The notes under the pieces are model-generated. The model did no database searches. It was not told the DNA's origin and worked only from the letters and a program-made list of their open reading frames with translations. The position numbers were made by a program, and so were the translations under genes. A DNA stretch of 64,000 bases, from positions 62,001-126,000 of the forward strand of contig CBDCLS010000003.1 of assembly GCA_965218775.1 (NCBI GenBank), given 5' to 3'. Origin of the DNA: CAUZIZ01 sp965218775 (GTDB lineage Bacteria; Acidobacteriota; UBA6911; RPQK01; JAJDTT01). Below are positions 17,703 to 25,441 of this stretch, piece after piece. Each line of letters starts with the position of its first letter. The stretch's first letter is position 1.

Positions 17703-18199
17703 CAATCCCAACGGGATTGCGGCCTACAGCCCAGGGTTTCCGAACCCTGGGTAACAGCCATACCCCTCTTGATTTCAACCCTGCAGGGGTTGCGTCGCAA
17801 TCTTATCGAGAACCGCTGCTTCTTCGTAGGCCGGATCAGGGCCGCAACCCTTTCAGGGATGAAATCCAGGGGCGACGCCGTTGACCCAGGGTTCGGAAAC
17901 CCGTACGTGTTTAGCGACTTCTCCCCCTTGCCCGTGCCCGTGCATATTCCTGACGATCGTCTCGCCTTTCTCTGCCATCATGGACATCTTGCGGCGCTTG
18001 CACGTTGCCGCCAATGACGATGTACAGCGGGCGGAGAAGAGGTTGTCTGAAATCGTGTCAATGCAGACCGGGTTGGTCAAGGGCTTGGATACGACCGAAA
18101 GATGAAGTCGGGCAAGGGCACGGGCGCGGGCAAAGGCAAGGGAGGGCGCTAAACACATACGGAAACCCTGGGCTCGTATACACAATCCCGTTGGGATTG
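17703..18199. repeat. REP-like cluster of palindromes in a 657-nt gene-free stretch
   Basis: The region 17638-18294 has no supported gene. It holds at least four palindromes: CAATCCC-AAC-GGGATTG (17703-17719), CCCAGGGTT-TCCG-AACCCTGGG (17730-17751), CAACCC-TGCA-GGGGTTG (17776-17792) and CAATCCC-GTT-GGGATTG (18183-18199). A CCCAGGGTT...AACCC motif also recurs at 17885-17902. Such arrangements resemble REP/BIME elements mobilised by TnpA-REP (RAYT) transposases; none is encoded here. A faint minus-strand frame at about 17940-18110 may be a relic of a four-helix-bundle protein, but support is weak. Confidence 0.7.
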
Positions 18200-18294
18200 A
18201 CGTCTCTTGATACTCGAAGATCGACACATCGGCACCATCGGCCAATACACCATCCAGAGACAGAGAGCGGCCCTACCCTATTTCAGGCACCCTT

Positions 18295-19668
18295 CTAAGA
18301 AACGAGCTTCATCTTCTCGGGATCCCACTGATAGGCGCGATTCTCTCGGTAGGACAAGTTACAGATCAGAGCCGGAGCAGCTGCCCTGTAGCCGTACGCA
18401 GCATCCTCTAGCACCGAATCGCCTCCCCGCATCGCATTGAAGAAGTTCGTAAAGTGGTCGAGGCGGGAGTCGTAGTCTTCAGGAGTTCGGTACAGCTTTT
18501 CGGTAGAAGGGTTCAGAGATGGCCGCTTCGGCTGGGGATAGTCTCTTCGGTATTGCTCCATGAACTTCTCCTGCTGATCCTCAGTAAAGGTACGAACGGT
18601 GTGCCCGGGCTCCGATCTGGGGCCGAGGCGTGTGACCTTCACTTCATCCGAAGCGATCGTCATCACTCCTTCATCGCCGATGAACCGAAACAGTGTCCCT
18701 CCGCCGCTTCCGTCCGCGAAGTTCACCTGTAACGCCATGTTGAAAGCCGGATGGCTGTCGTTCGCAGAATAATCCAAGAGGCTCATCACGACATCCGGGA
18801 CGTCGCGCCCATCTTTCCAGTGCCGCAACCCTCCGGAAGAGAAGATCCGAGTGGGGCCGTTTGAGCCGAGAGCCAAATGGATTCCGGAAAAGAGGTGCAC
18901 AAATAGATCTCCCGGAATGCCTGTCCCATAGTCCCAATAATTCCGCCAGCGAAAAAAGCGGAGGGGATCGAAGGGACGCTGGGGCGCGCTCCCGAGAAAG
19001 GTCTGCCAATCCACAGTCTGAGGTGAGGCATCCAGAGGAATCGAGTACTGCCACGCGCCTGTAGCGGAATTGCGATTGTAGGAGGCTTCGACCAGGTTCA
19101 GCACGCCAATTGCACCTGAGCGGTAAAGATCCCTGGCTTTTTCGTACAAAAGGGAGCTGACATACTGGCTCCCGACCTGAAGCAGCCTCCCGGTGGCCCA
19201 CTCAGCTTTCAAGACCTGAGGTCCCTCCTCAAGATCGTGAACCATGGGTTTCTCGAGGTAGACCGCCTTGCCTGCCTGCATGGCTTCAATCGCGATCTGG
19301 GCGTGCCAGTGGTCTGAGGTTGCCACGATCACCGCATCGACGTCGGACCGCGCCAGCACCTCTCGGTAATCCCGTGTGGTAGCCACCTCCGGTCCGTGGA
19401 CTTCCTTGACCCTGAGAAGGCGCCCATCGTAACAATCGGCAGCAGCGACGAATTCGGTCCCTGGGACCTCCAGAGCCGTACGCGTGTCGCCGAAACCCAT
19501 TCCGCCCATGCCGATCGTCCCGAAACGAATGGTGTCGCTGGGTGCAACACTCCGACTGCCAGCAGCGGGTTCTCTGGCCCGCCCACGCGCCAGAATAGTC
19601 GGAGCCATGGGCGCGGTCACCGCAGCGACTTTGATGAAATCCCGGCGCGAACTTCTTCTCTTCGACAT
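18295..19668 (-). CDS. Tat-exported Gfo/Idh/MocA-family oxidoreductase (1)
   Basis: 457 residues from the ATG at 19668 with AGGAGGTAGC upstream. Twin-arginine leader SSRRDFIKVAAVTA, then the Rossmann fold (RFGTIGMGGMGFGDTR, near residue 50), AAADCYDGRL, VDAVIVATSDHWHA and the family EKP motif (YLEKPMVHD, near 150). The C-terminal GFO domain contains WDYGTGIPGDLFVHLF and AFNMALQVNFADG. NAD(P)-dependent sugar or cyclitol oxidation or reduction is usual for the family; Tat export implies folding with cofactor in the cytoplasm and action outside the inner membrane. One of four paralogues in 8.5 kb. Confidence 0.9.
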   Translation of the reverse strand: MSKRRSSRRDFIKVAAVTAPMAPTILARGRAREPAAGSRSVAPSDTIRFGTIGMGGMGFGDTRTALEVPGTEFVAAADCYDGRLLRVKEVHGPEVATTRDYREVLARSDVDAVIVATSDHWHAQIAIEAMQAGKAVYLEKPMVHDLEEGPQVLKAEWATGRLLQVGSQYVSSLLYEKARDLYRSGAIGVLNLVEASYNRNSATGAWQYSIPLDASPQTVDWQTFLGSAPQRPFDPLRFFRWRNYWDYGTGIPGDLFVHLFSGIHLALGSNGPTRIFSSGGLRHWKDGRDVPDVVMSLLDYSANDSHPAFNMALQVNFADGSGGGTLFRFIGDEGVMTIASDEVKVTRLGPRSEPGHTVRTFTEDQQEKFMEQYRRDYPQPKRPSLNPSTEKLYRTPEDYDSRLDHFTNFFNAMRGGDSVLEDAAYGYRAAAPALICNLSYRENRAYQWDPEKMKLVS

Positions 19669-19894
19669 GCTACCTCCTGGCTTGCTTACATAGATCAGTA
19701 CGAATGCCAGGATAGCTCGGTCGGCTGGAGAAAGTCGAGACCGGAAAATTCCTGCATTCCGACACATAAGGGGCCACAGGAGACTCCTGGTTAGAGCTTG
19801 ACAGCCGGGACTGCCCCCCCTAGCATCCGAACCTAATAGACTCGATATTCACACTGATGACGGGCACCGAGGGTGCTTCACCAAGGAGCCAGGC

Positions 19895-21214
19895 ATGAAT
19901 GAGGCGACCAAGAGAGCGTTTGAAGCCATAGATCAGATGAAGGACGAGATCGTTGAGACGATCAGCGGGGTGGTCCAGGTTCCCAGCGTCAATCCGAAAT
20001 ATCCTGGAGTGGTCTCGGAGGACGTCCTCGGTGGCGAAACTCAGGCCAATCAGCGGATCGCCGAGCTGTACCGGTCGATCGGGTGCGAGGTAGATCTGTG
20101 GGAGGAGGAGGCCAAACGGGCCAACGCTGTAGGAGTTTTGAGGGGTAGTGGCGGCGGAAAATCATTGATCTTCAACGGCCACATCGACACGGTTCCGGTT
20201 GGACGCCACGAAGACTGGAAGTGGTCCGATCCCTACAGTGGCAAGGTCGAGGACGGAAAGATCTACGGTCGTGGATCCTGCGATATGAAGGGCCCTGTGG
20301 TGGCACAGGCGATGGCGGCAAAGGCTCTCCAGAAGCTGGGGATCAAACTCCGGGGCGACCTGATCCTCGAGAGTGTCGTAGGCGAAGAGGTCATGGACCA
20401 TGAAGCAGGAGCTTCCGCCACCATACGCCGTGGCTATCGCGCCGATGCAGCAATCGTCTCCGAGCCATCTGCACCCGAGGCACCCCTGGCGGTCGTGCCC
20501 GTGAGCCCAGGACTCCTTTGGATGGCGGTCACCTGCCGGGGCAAATCCAGTCATGCCGCCACCCGAGGCGAGACCTTTCGGGCGGGAGGGGCCGGCGCCA
20601 AAGTCGCCGTCAACGCCATCGACAAGGGCGTCTTCATCTTCAACTGTATCCAGAAGCTAGAGCAGGAGTGGGGACTCACCAAAAAGCATCCGCTCTTCAA
20701 GCCCGGGCATTTTACTCTGCACCCTGGTGTGATCACGGGGGCTCCACATGGCGTGGGCGTGCCCTTCTTCATCTCAGAATTCTGCACCATCGAATATGCC
20801 ATCTGGCACCACCCCGATGAAGACGTCGAGGCGGTCAAGAAGGAAGTCGAAGACTTTGTCCGGCACTCAGCCGCGTTGGACGAGTGGCTTCGCGACCATC
20901 CCCCCGAAATCGAGTGGAAGCTTCATTGGCCTGCCTTCTCAGTCGACGAGGACCACCCGATCTGCACCACTATCGGACAAGCTCATGAACTGGCTGCCAA
21001 GGGGACCCGCTTCGAGGGACCCGCGGTGGTTCAGGGCTTCTACGCCGTTTGCGACGCTGTCTTTCTAAGCGCTGGCGGAGTCCCGAGCGTGGTCTATGGC
21101 CCCGGCAGCCTCCTGCACGCACATGCGGTCGACGAGTTCCTGGACATCGACGAACTGATGGTCGCCACCAAGGCCTACGCTGCCGCCGCCATCGAGTGGT
21201 GCGGGACCGCTTGA
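19895..21214 (+). CDS. M20-family amidohydrolase (ArgE/DapE/ACY1-like)
   Basis: 439 residues, AAGGAG upstream of the ATG. Di-zinc motifs: NGHIDTVPVG near residue 91 (His ligand), GRGSCDMKGP near 125 (bridging Asp), and VVGEEVMDHEAG near 168 (catalytic Glu-Glu). The dimerisation domain follows with SSHAATRGE, and a late AHAVDEFLDIDEL supplies the final His. No secretion signal. Hydrolyses N-acyl amino acids or related amides; exact substrate unknown. Set between divergent carbohydrate genes, it may deacylate a sugar- or amino-acid-derived product. Confidence 0.9.
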   Translation: MNEATKRAFEAIDQMKDEIVETISGVVQVPSVNPKYPGVVSEDVLGGETQANQRIAELYRSIGCEVDLWEEEAKRANAVGVLRGSGGGKSLIFNGHIDTVPVGRHEDWKWSDPYSGKVEDGKIYGRGSCDMKGPVVAQAMAAKALQKLGIKLRGDLILESVVGEEVMDHEAGASATIRRGYRADAAIVSEPSAPEAPLAVVPVSPGLLWMAVTCRGKSSHAATRGETFRAGGAGAKVAVNAIDKGVFIFNCIQKLEQEWGLTKKHPLFKPGHFTLHPGVITGAPHGVGVPFFISEFCTIEYAIWHHPDEDVEAVKKEVEDFVRHSAALDEWLRDHPPEIEWKLHWPAFSVDEDHPICTTIGQAHELAAKGTRFEGPAVVQGFYAVCDAVFLSAGGVPSVVYGPGSLLHAHAVDEFLDIDELMVATKAYAAAAIEWCGTA

Positions 21215-21226
21215 AGTTTCTCGTAA

Positions 21227-21245
21227 CGGTGGTCTCCAGGCCACC
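21227..21245. repeat. dispersed palindromic repeat, family A core (copy 3)
   Basis: CGGTGGTCTCCAGGCCACC lies between the stop of the M20 gene and the convergent DUF1080 gene, matching the core at 55245-55262. Its position between two gene ends would suit a bidirectional terminator hairpin. Confidence 0.55.
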
Positions 21246-21257
21246 CTCGGTCTAGTT

Positions 21258-22535
21258 CTAGTCCTGGAGAATCTCCCGCACGAAGACGTTCTTGAAGTTG
21301 AGCTGGTTTCCGTGACTCTGGAGCTCAATCGATCCGGTGGGAAAGATGGGCCTGGTCCTGTCCCAGTAGTTCTCCAACGTGACGTTGTGCACGACCAATT
21401 GATGATTCAGGAAAACCGTGACCTTCTCACCCGTCATCAGAATACGGAATTGGTTCCACTGACCGGCCGGTTTGTCTGCTACCACTAGTGGCGGGGCGGG
21501 GTTCTTCTTGTTGTTCCAAAGCGCGCCCGACCCTTCGGGATCGTCCCAGATCTGGACCTGAGGACTGCCTCGAAGATAGATTCCGCTGTCTCCTTTGGGT
21601 CCGATCTTCCAGTCCACCCACAGCTCGAAGTCTCCGTAGTCTCTGAGACTGCAAAGGCTCGCTCCCTTTCCATCGAATTGCAGCATCGCGTCGACAATCT
21701 TCCAATGGGCCCGCATCTTGGCGTCGGCCTCTTTCTGAGCGGCTGCCAGCACCTGTGAAGACATCTTGGAGCGCTTGAGGGGATCGGCTACCAGTCCCTT
21801 CCAATTGGCCAAATCCATGCCATTGAACAGAGCCTCAAACCCGTCCGGAGCCAGATTGTCGACTTGCTCTTCTCCCAGATCCTTGATACGGATCTTGCGG
21901 AAGGCTACTTCACTGCTGTGGCCGAGGAAGCCGACGTGTCCACGGGAGCGCATAAAACCAGGATGAGCTTGTAGCGCCTCTGGGCCTTGGACATCATTCA
22001 GATTGCCACTCACGATCACCTCGTCGTTGAGGGTCACCTGGATCCGCCGGCCAATATAGACGATCTCCTCCTGATTCCATTCTCCGACCGGTTTCAGCGC
22101 CCCTCGGCGGGCCGGAATCAGCCCGTAGACGGAGCCATGCACCTGGTATGGCTTGATGTTCGCGTACTTGGCAGCGGTGTTGTCCAGGATCTGGATCTCG
22201 ATACCGGCAACCGACGCGGGACCTTCCCTCGGGGTTCTGATCGCGACCCCGTTGTTGCCACCTTCCTTGAGTTTGAACTCGAAACGGAAGACAAAGTTGG
22301 CATATTCCTTTCCCGTGAGCAGATTGCCGCTCTCATCGGCCGCGCTGATCAGGACACCGTCCTTGACGACATAGCCTCCCCCCTTCTGGCCGACCAGGAT
22401 CCACCCATCGAGATTCTTTCCGTTGAATAGGTTGACGAAACCGGGCTCATGTCCGGACCCCAATAGGGGGAAAGAAAGCACGGCAGCAACGAATAGAAAC
22501 CCGATCCTCCTGAAACAACTCTTCTCGTGATTCAT
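21258..22535 (-). CDS. secreted double-DUF1080 protein (3-keto-disaccharide hydrolase-like)
   Basis: 425 residues; ATG at 22535 with GAAAGG upstream. Signal peptide (RIGFLFVAAVLSFPLLGSG) then two DUF1080 concanavalin-like domains: residues about 30-205 open with FVNLFNGKNLDGWILV and include NNGVAIRTPREG, while residues about 235-420 open with FEALFNGMDLANWKGLV and include GDSGIYLRGSPQVQIWDD and GQWNQFRILMTGEKVTVFLN. DUF1080 proteins include enzymes that cleave 3-keto-glycosides made by Gfo/Idh oxidases. The same-strand upstream neighbour is a Gfo/Idh gene, separated by a spacer almost filled by a MITE-like element. Confidence 0.85.
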   Translation of the reverse strand: MNHEKSCFRRIGFLFVAAVLSFPLLGSGHEPGFVNLFNGKNLDGWILVGQKGGGYVVKDGVLISAADESGNLLTGKEYANFVFRFEFKLKEGGNNGVAIRTPREGPASVAGIEIQILDNTAAKYANIKPYQVHGSVYGLIPARRGALKPVGEWNQEEIVYIGRRIQVTLNDEVIVSGNLNDVQGPEALQAHPGFMRSRGHVGFLGHSSEVAFRKIRIKDLGEEQVDNLAPDGFEALFNGMDLANWKGLVADPLKRSKMSSQVLAAAQKEADAKMRAHWKIVDAMLQFDGKGASLCSLRDYGDFELWVDWKIGPKGDSGIYLRGSPQVQIWDDPEGSGALWNNKKNPAPPLVVADKPAGQWNQFRILMTGEKVTVFLNHQLVVHNVTLENYWDRTRPIFPTGSIELQSHGNQLNFKNVFVREILQD

Positions 22536-22548
22536 GATGTGCCTTTCT

Positions 22549-22714
22549 CTAGTGTTCTGTCCTGGAAATTCACCACATAATTCTGCGGCCCTGACCGCCG
22601 TCTGCTGTGCTGCGCTTCCTCGAAAGACCCCAGGTATTCCTGCGTCAGCGCGCCTTGCATACGACGCTCATGCCTCGCAGACTTATGCAGTGAACTTCCA
22701 GGACAGAACACTAG
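22549..22714. mobile_element. MITE-like element with 24-bp terminal inverted repeats
   Basis: Left end CTAGTGTTCTGTCCTGGAAATTCA-type (22549-22572) and right end (22691-22714) are reverse complements with one mismatch. The 166-bp interior has no transposase. Outermost CTAG bases would fit a TA-target, IS630/Tc1-type non-autonomous element. It occupies most of the 198-nt spacer between the Gfo/Idh gene ending at 22734 and the DUF1080 gene starting at 22535; the DUF1080 ribosome site lies just outside it. Confidence 0.75.
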
Positions 22715-22733
22715 GGTTCGAGCGAAAATAGCT

Positions 22734-23894
22734 TCACATTTTCACCCAGACCGACCCTTTTTCACTGGACTCAACCGCCCTGGTAATGAATTCCATGCCT
22801 CGACGGCCATCGTAGACCGTGGGGAAGTCATATTCATCCGTCGAGAGAGGGGCGCCATCAAGGTACCTGCGAATCGCCTCCACCACACCAGAATAGATGG
22901 TGGCAAAGGCCTCCAGGTACCCTTCGGGGTGTCCGGGAGGGATACGGGTTACGGCATTGGCATCCCCCGACAGATATGCCTGCGCCCTTGTCAGTGTCTG
23001 CCTGGGCTGGCCATAGCGATAAACGCCAAGGGAGTTGGGTTCTTCCTGAGCCCATAGGATGGCGCCCTCGGAAGAATAGACCCGCAGTCTCAATCCATTC
23101 TCCTCTCCGGTCGCGATCTGACTGATGGTCAGGACTCCCTTCCCTCCGCCCTTGAAGCGCAGTAGGACATTGGCATCTTCCTCCAAGGTTCGGTTGGGAA
23201 GAAAAGTGGTCTTGTCGGCGCAGATCTCTGAGATCGGATCGCCGGTCACGTACTCCAGCAAATTGACACAGTGAGTCCCCAGGTCGCCTAGAGTACCTCC
23301 GATACCCGCCTGAGCAGGATCCACTCGCCAGGCCGCCTGCTTATGACCCAGCTTCTCGTGCTGAACGCTGAGAAAATCTTGAAGGTATTCGACCACCACC
23401 TTCCGTACGGTACCCATCTCCTGGGAACGGAACAGATGGCGGGCGTGCCTGACCATCGGATGCCCCGTGTAGTTGTGCGTCAGGGCGAAGACCAGCCCCG
23501 ACTTCTCCACTACCTGGCAAAGCTCCTGGGCCTGCTCCAGGCTGTAGGTGGCGGGCTTATCGCAGACGACGTGAAATCCAGCCTCAAGGAAGACCCTGGC
23601 GATGTCGAAGTGGGAAACATTCGGGGTAACGACACTCACAAAGTCGATGCGCTTCTCAGGGGCAAGAGCCGCCTCGGCTTTCGCCATTTCCTCAAAGCTC
23701 GGGTAGCAACGGGCCTCATCCAGATACAGCTCTCTGCCGGTGGTCCGGGTGTTTTCAAAGTCCCGAGAAAAGCAGCCGGCAACCAGTTCGACCTGCTGGT
23801 CGAGGCTGGCCGCTATCCGGTGCACGCTACCGATGAACGCACCCTGACCGCCTCCGACCATGCCCATTCGAAGCTTCCGTTTCCAGGATTTCAT
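22734..23894 (-). CDS. cytoplasmic Gfo/Idh/MocA-family oxidoreductase (2)
   Basis: 386 residues from the ATG at 23894 with AAAGGTGG upstream. Lacks a leader, unlike the other three paralogues. Rossmann motif LRMGMVGGGQGAFIG near residue 9, VELVAGCFSRD, FVSVVTPNVSHFD near 90, and the lysine motif VVCDKPATYS near 112 (DKP rather than EKP). The C-terminal domain has HNYTGHPMVRHAR and GTLGDLGTHCVNLLEYV. Likely a sugar or inositol dehydrogenase using NAD(P). The DUF1080 gene is the next gene downstream on the same strand. Confidence 0.9.
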   Translation of the reverse strand: MKSWKRKLRMGMVGGGQGAFIGSVHRIAASLDQQVELVAGCFSRDFENTRTTGRELYLDEARCYPSFEEMAKAEAALAPEKRIDFVSVVTPNVSHFDIARVFLEAGFHVVCDKPATYSLEQAQELCQVVEKSGLVFALTHNYTGHPMVRHARHLFRSQEMGTVRKVVVEYLQDFLSVQHEKLGHKQAAWRVDPAQAGIGGTLGDLGTHCVNLLEYVTGDPISEICADKTTFLPNRTLEEDANVLLRFKGGGKGVLTISQIATGEENGLRLRVYSSEGAILWAQEEPNSLGVYRYGQPRQTLTRAQAYLSGDANAVTRIPPGHPEGYLEAFATIYSGVVEAIRRYLDGAPLSTDEYDFPTVYDGRRGMEFITRAVESSEKGSVWVKM

Positions 23895-23938
23895 GTTCAC
23901 CACCTTTCGAATAAAGCGCCAGATTGCAAGATAGATTG

Positions 23939-24030
23939 TGCTGTTGTCCGACTCTCTCCTCGGAACTTGGGGTCATAGTGCCGACAAGGCGGCTGCTGAC
24001 AAATCGGGCCGTTCGCGGCTCTGTTTTGCT
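23939..24030 (+). repeat. dispersed repeat, family C (copy 2)
   Basis: Begins TGCTGTTGTCCGACTCTCTC and continues CTCGGAACTTGGGGTCATAG, ending CCGTTCGCGGCTCTGTTTT. It matches 7974-8044 and, in reverse complement, 37100-37173 over most of its length. Confidence 0.75.
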
Positions 24031-24036
24031 CTGGCA

Positions 24037-24117
24037 TCAATAGATATCGTTCCTCAGAGACCTGCTATCGTCCACTGCCGTAACGCCAATTAGCTTGGTG
24101 AACTGTCTTCGATTCAT
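24037..24117 (-). pseudogene. truncated twin-arginine leader of a lost gene
   Basis: ATG at 24117 preceded by AGAGGAG opens MNRRQFTKLIGVTAV, a typical Tat leader, but the frame stops 11 codons later, just before the family C repeat. The body of the exported protein is gone. The Tat pattern is seen; which protein it belonged to is unknown. Confidence 0.5.
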
Positions 24118-24341
24118 CTCCTCTGATTGTTTCCTAGGCACACTGTTGGACCCCATTCTGAACCCCAATGGAATCACACGACGGGTAGTGGCGCAAGGAG
24201 GGAAGGAAAGGTGGAAAGAGCCCAGGCAAGTCCGGTTCCAAGTGACGGGACCCAAAGCAATAGAAGTGGCGTCTGACATGAAGTACACTCTTTTGACGTC
24301 GGACGTTCACTTCGGTTCTTCTATTGACGGAGGCCCACGCC

Positions 24342-25415
24342 ATGTCACGCATCCCCAGGAGACAGTTCTTATCCCGTTCCTTCAGCGGCGCAGTCGCTGC
24401 TAGCTCCCTAGGAATAGCCACTCTGGCGAAGCCGCCCGCTGGACACGATCCCATCGGGGCGGCCCTGATCGGTACGACCCACCCGCACGCTCTGGGACAT
24501 CGGAAGGCAATCGAACGATCCCAGAACTACACCTTGCTAGGAGTGGCGGAGCCGAACCCTGACCTCTTGAAGCGAGCCAAGAAGGACTCACGCTGGGACG
24601 GAGTGACCTGGATGGAATTGGACGGCTTGTTGGCCGAGAAGAGGGTACAGATGGTTTGCGTGGAGACCGACCCTCTGGAGTCCCTCACCTATTCGCGTAT
24701 GGCGATTGAGGCCAACAAGCACACCAAGATCGACAAGCCTCCTGGAGCCGACTTCAAGGCGCTCAGGCAGATTCTAGACGACGCACAGCGTCGCAAGCTC
24801 CTGATTCAGATGGGCTACGTCTATCGCTACAACCCGGCCTTTCGTCTGACTCATCGGGCCCTTCAAGAGGACTGGCTGGGCCCGATTCGCTCGGTTGCCT
24901 GCCAGATGAACGACACCCTGAGTCCAGAGGGTCGGCGGCGGCTGGACACCTACCCCGGTGGGCAGATGTTCGAGATCTGCGGACACATGATCGATGCGCT
25001 GATCTGGCTCCTGGGCAAGCCTGCTCGCGTGAGTCCCGTCCTGCGGCATAGCGATCCAGTTCCTGACAAACTGGAAGATGATGTGCTGGCCATGTTTGAG
25101 TTCGAACCTGCGGTCGCGGTGGTCAAGAGCCATACCCGAGACGGCAACCGTTACTTCTATATCTTCGGAGAGAAGGGCTCGATCCTGATCGATTCTCCAG
25201 ATCGTCCTCGAATGCGCATGGTCTTGAGCTCCAACCAGGGTGACTTTCTCGCGGGAGCACAGGAAGTCTCGCTAGGTTCTTCAGAGCGGTATCTTCCGGA
25301 CCTGGACGATCTGGCCGGCGCCATTAGAGAAGGTCGGCAAGTGAAGTTCTTTACACCGGAGCATGATCTGAACGTCCACAAGGCCCTGCTCACCGCGAGC
25401 GGCCTCAGCGTCTAA
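24342..25415 (+). CDS. Tat-exported Gfo/Idh/MocA-family oxidoreductase (3)
   Basis: 357 residues from the ATG at 24342, which has GGAGG eight nt upstream; an ATG six codons earlier is less well placed. Leader PRRQFLSRSFSGAVAASSLG; Rossmann region IGAALIGTTHPHALGHRKAI with an atypical glycine loop (GTTHPHALG instead of GxGxxG), VQMVCVETDPLESL, and HTKIDKPPGADF, where the Lys of EKP is kept as DKP. The C-terminal domain has YVYRYNPAFRL and GGQMFEICGHMIDALIWLLGKP. The altered nucleotide loop leaves cofactor use uncertain. The next gene follows after 26 nt, so the pair is probably one operon. Confidence 0.87.
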   Translation: MSRIPRRQFLSRSFSGAVAASSLGIATLAKPPAGHDPIGAALIGTTHPHALGHRKAIERSQNYTLLGVAEPNPDLLKRAKKDSRWDGVTWMELDGLLAEKRVQMVCVETDPLESLTYSRMAIEANKHTKIDKPPGADFKALRQILDDAQRRKLLIQMGYVYRYNPAFRLTHRALQEDWLGPIRSVACQMNDTLSPEGRRRLDTYPGGQMFEICGHMIDALIWLLGKPARVSPVLRHSDPVPDKLEDDVLAMFEFEPAVAVVKSHTRDGNRYFYIFGEKGSILIDSPDRPRMRMVLSSNQGDFLAGAQEVSLGSSERYLPDLDDLAGAIREGRQVKFFTPEHDLNVHKALLTASGLSV

Positions 25416-25441
25416 CGTCTGTAAATAGGGAGATCCATGAC

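Larger units (their letters stand above)
23895..24341. other. 447-nt divergent intergenic region
   Basis: Between two divergent Gfo/Idh genes. Holds a family C repeat (23939-24030) and a truncated twin-arginine leader fragment (24037-24117, minus); no other supported feature. Confidence 0.5.

Noticed and set aside
17703..18199. CRISPR array
   Set aside because: Repeats are palindromes of different sequence and irregular spacing, with no cas genes anywhere in the window.
17853..18245. Minus-strand open frame reminiscent of a four-helix-bundle protein
   Set aside because: Only a short blurred resemblance and it spans REP-like palindromes; not supported as a gene.
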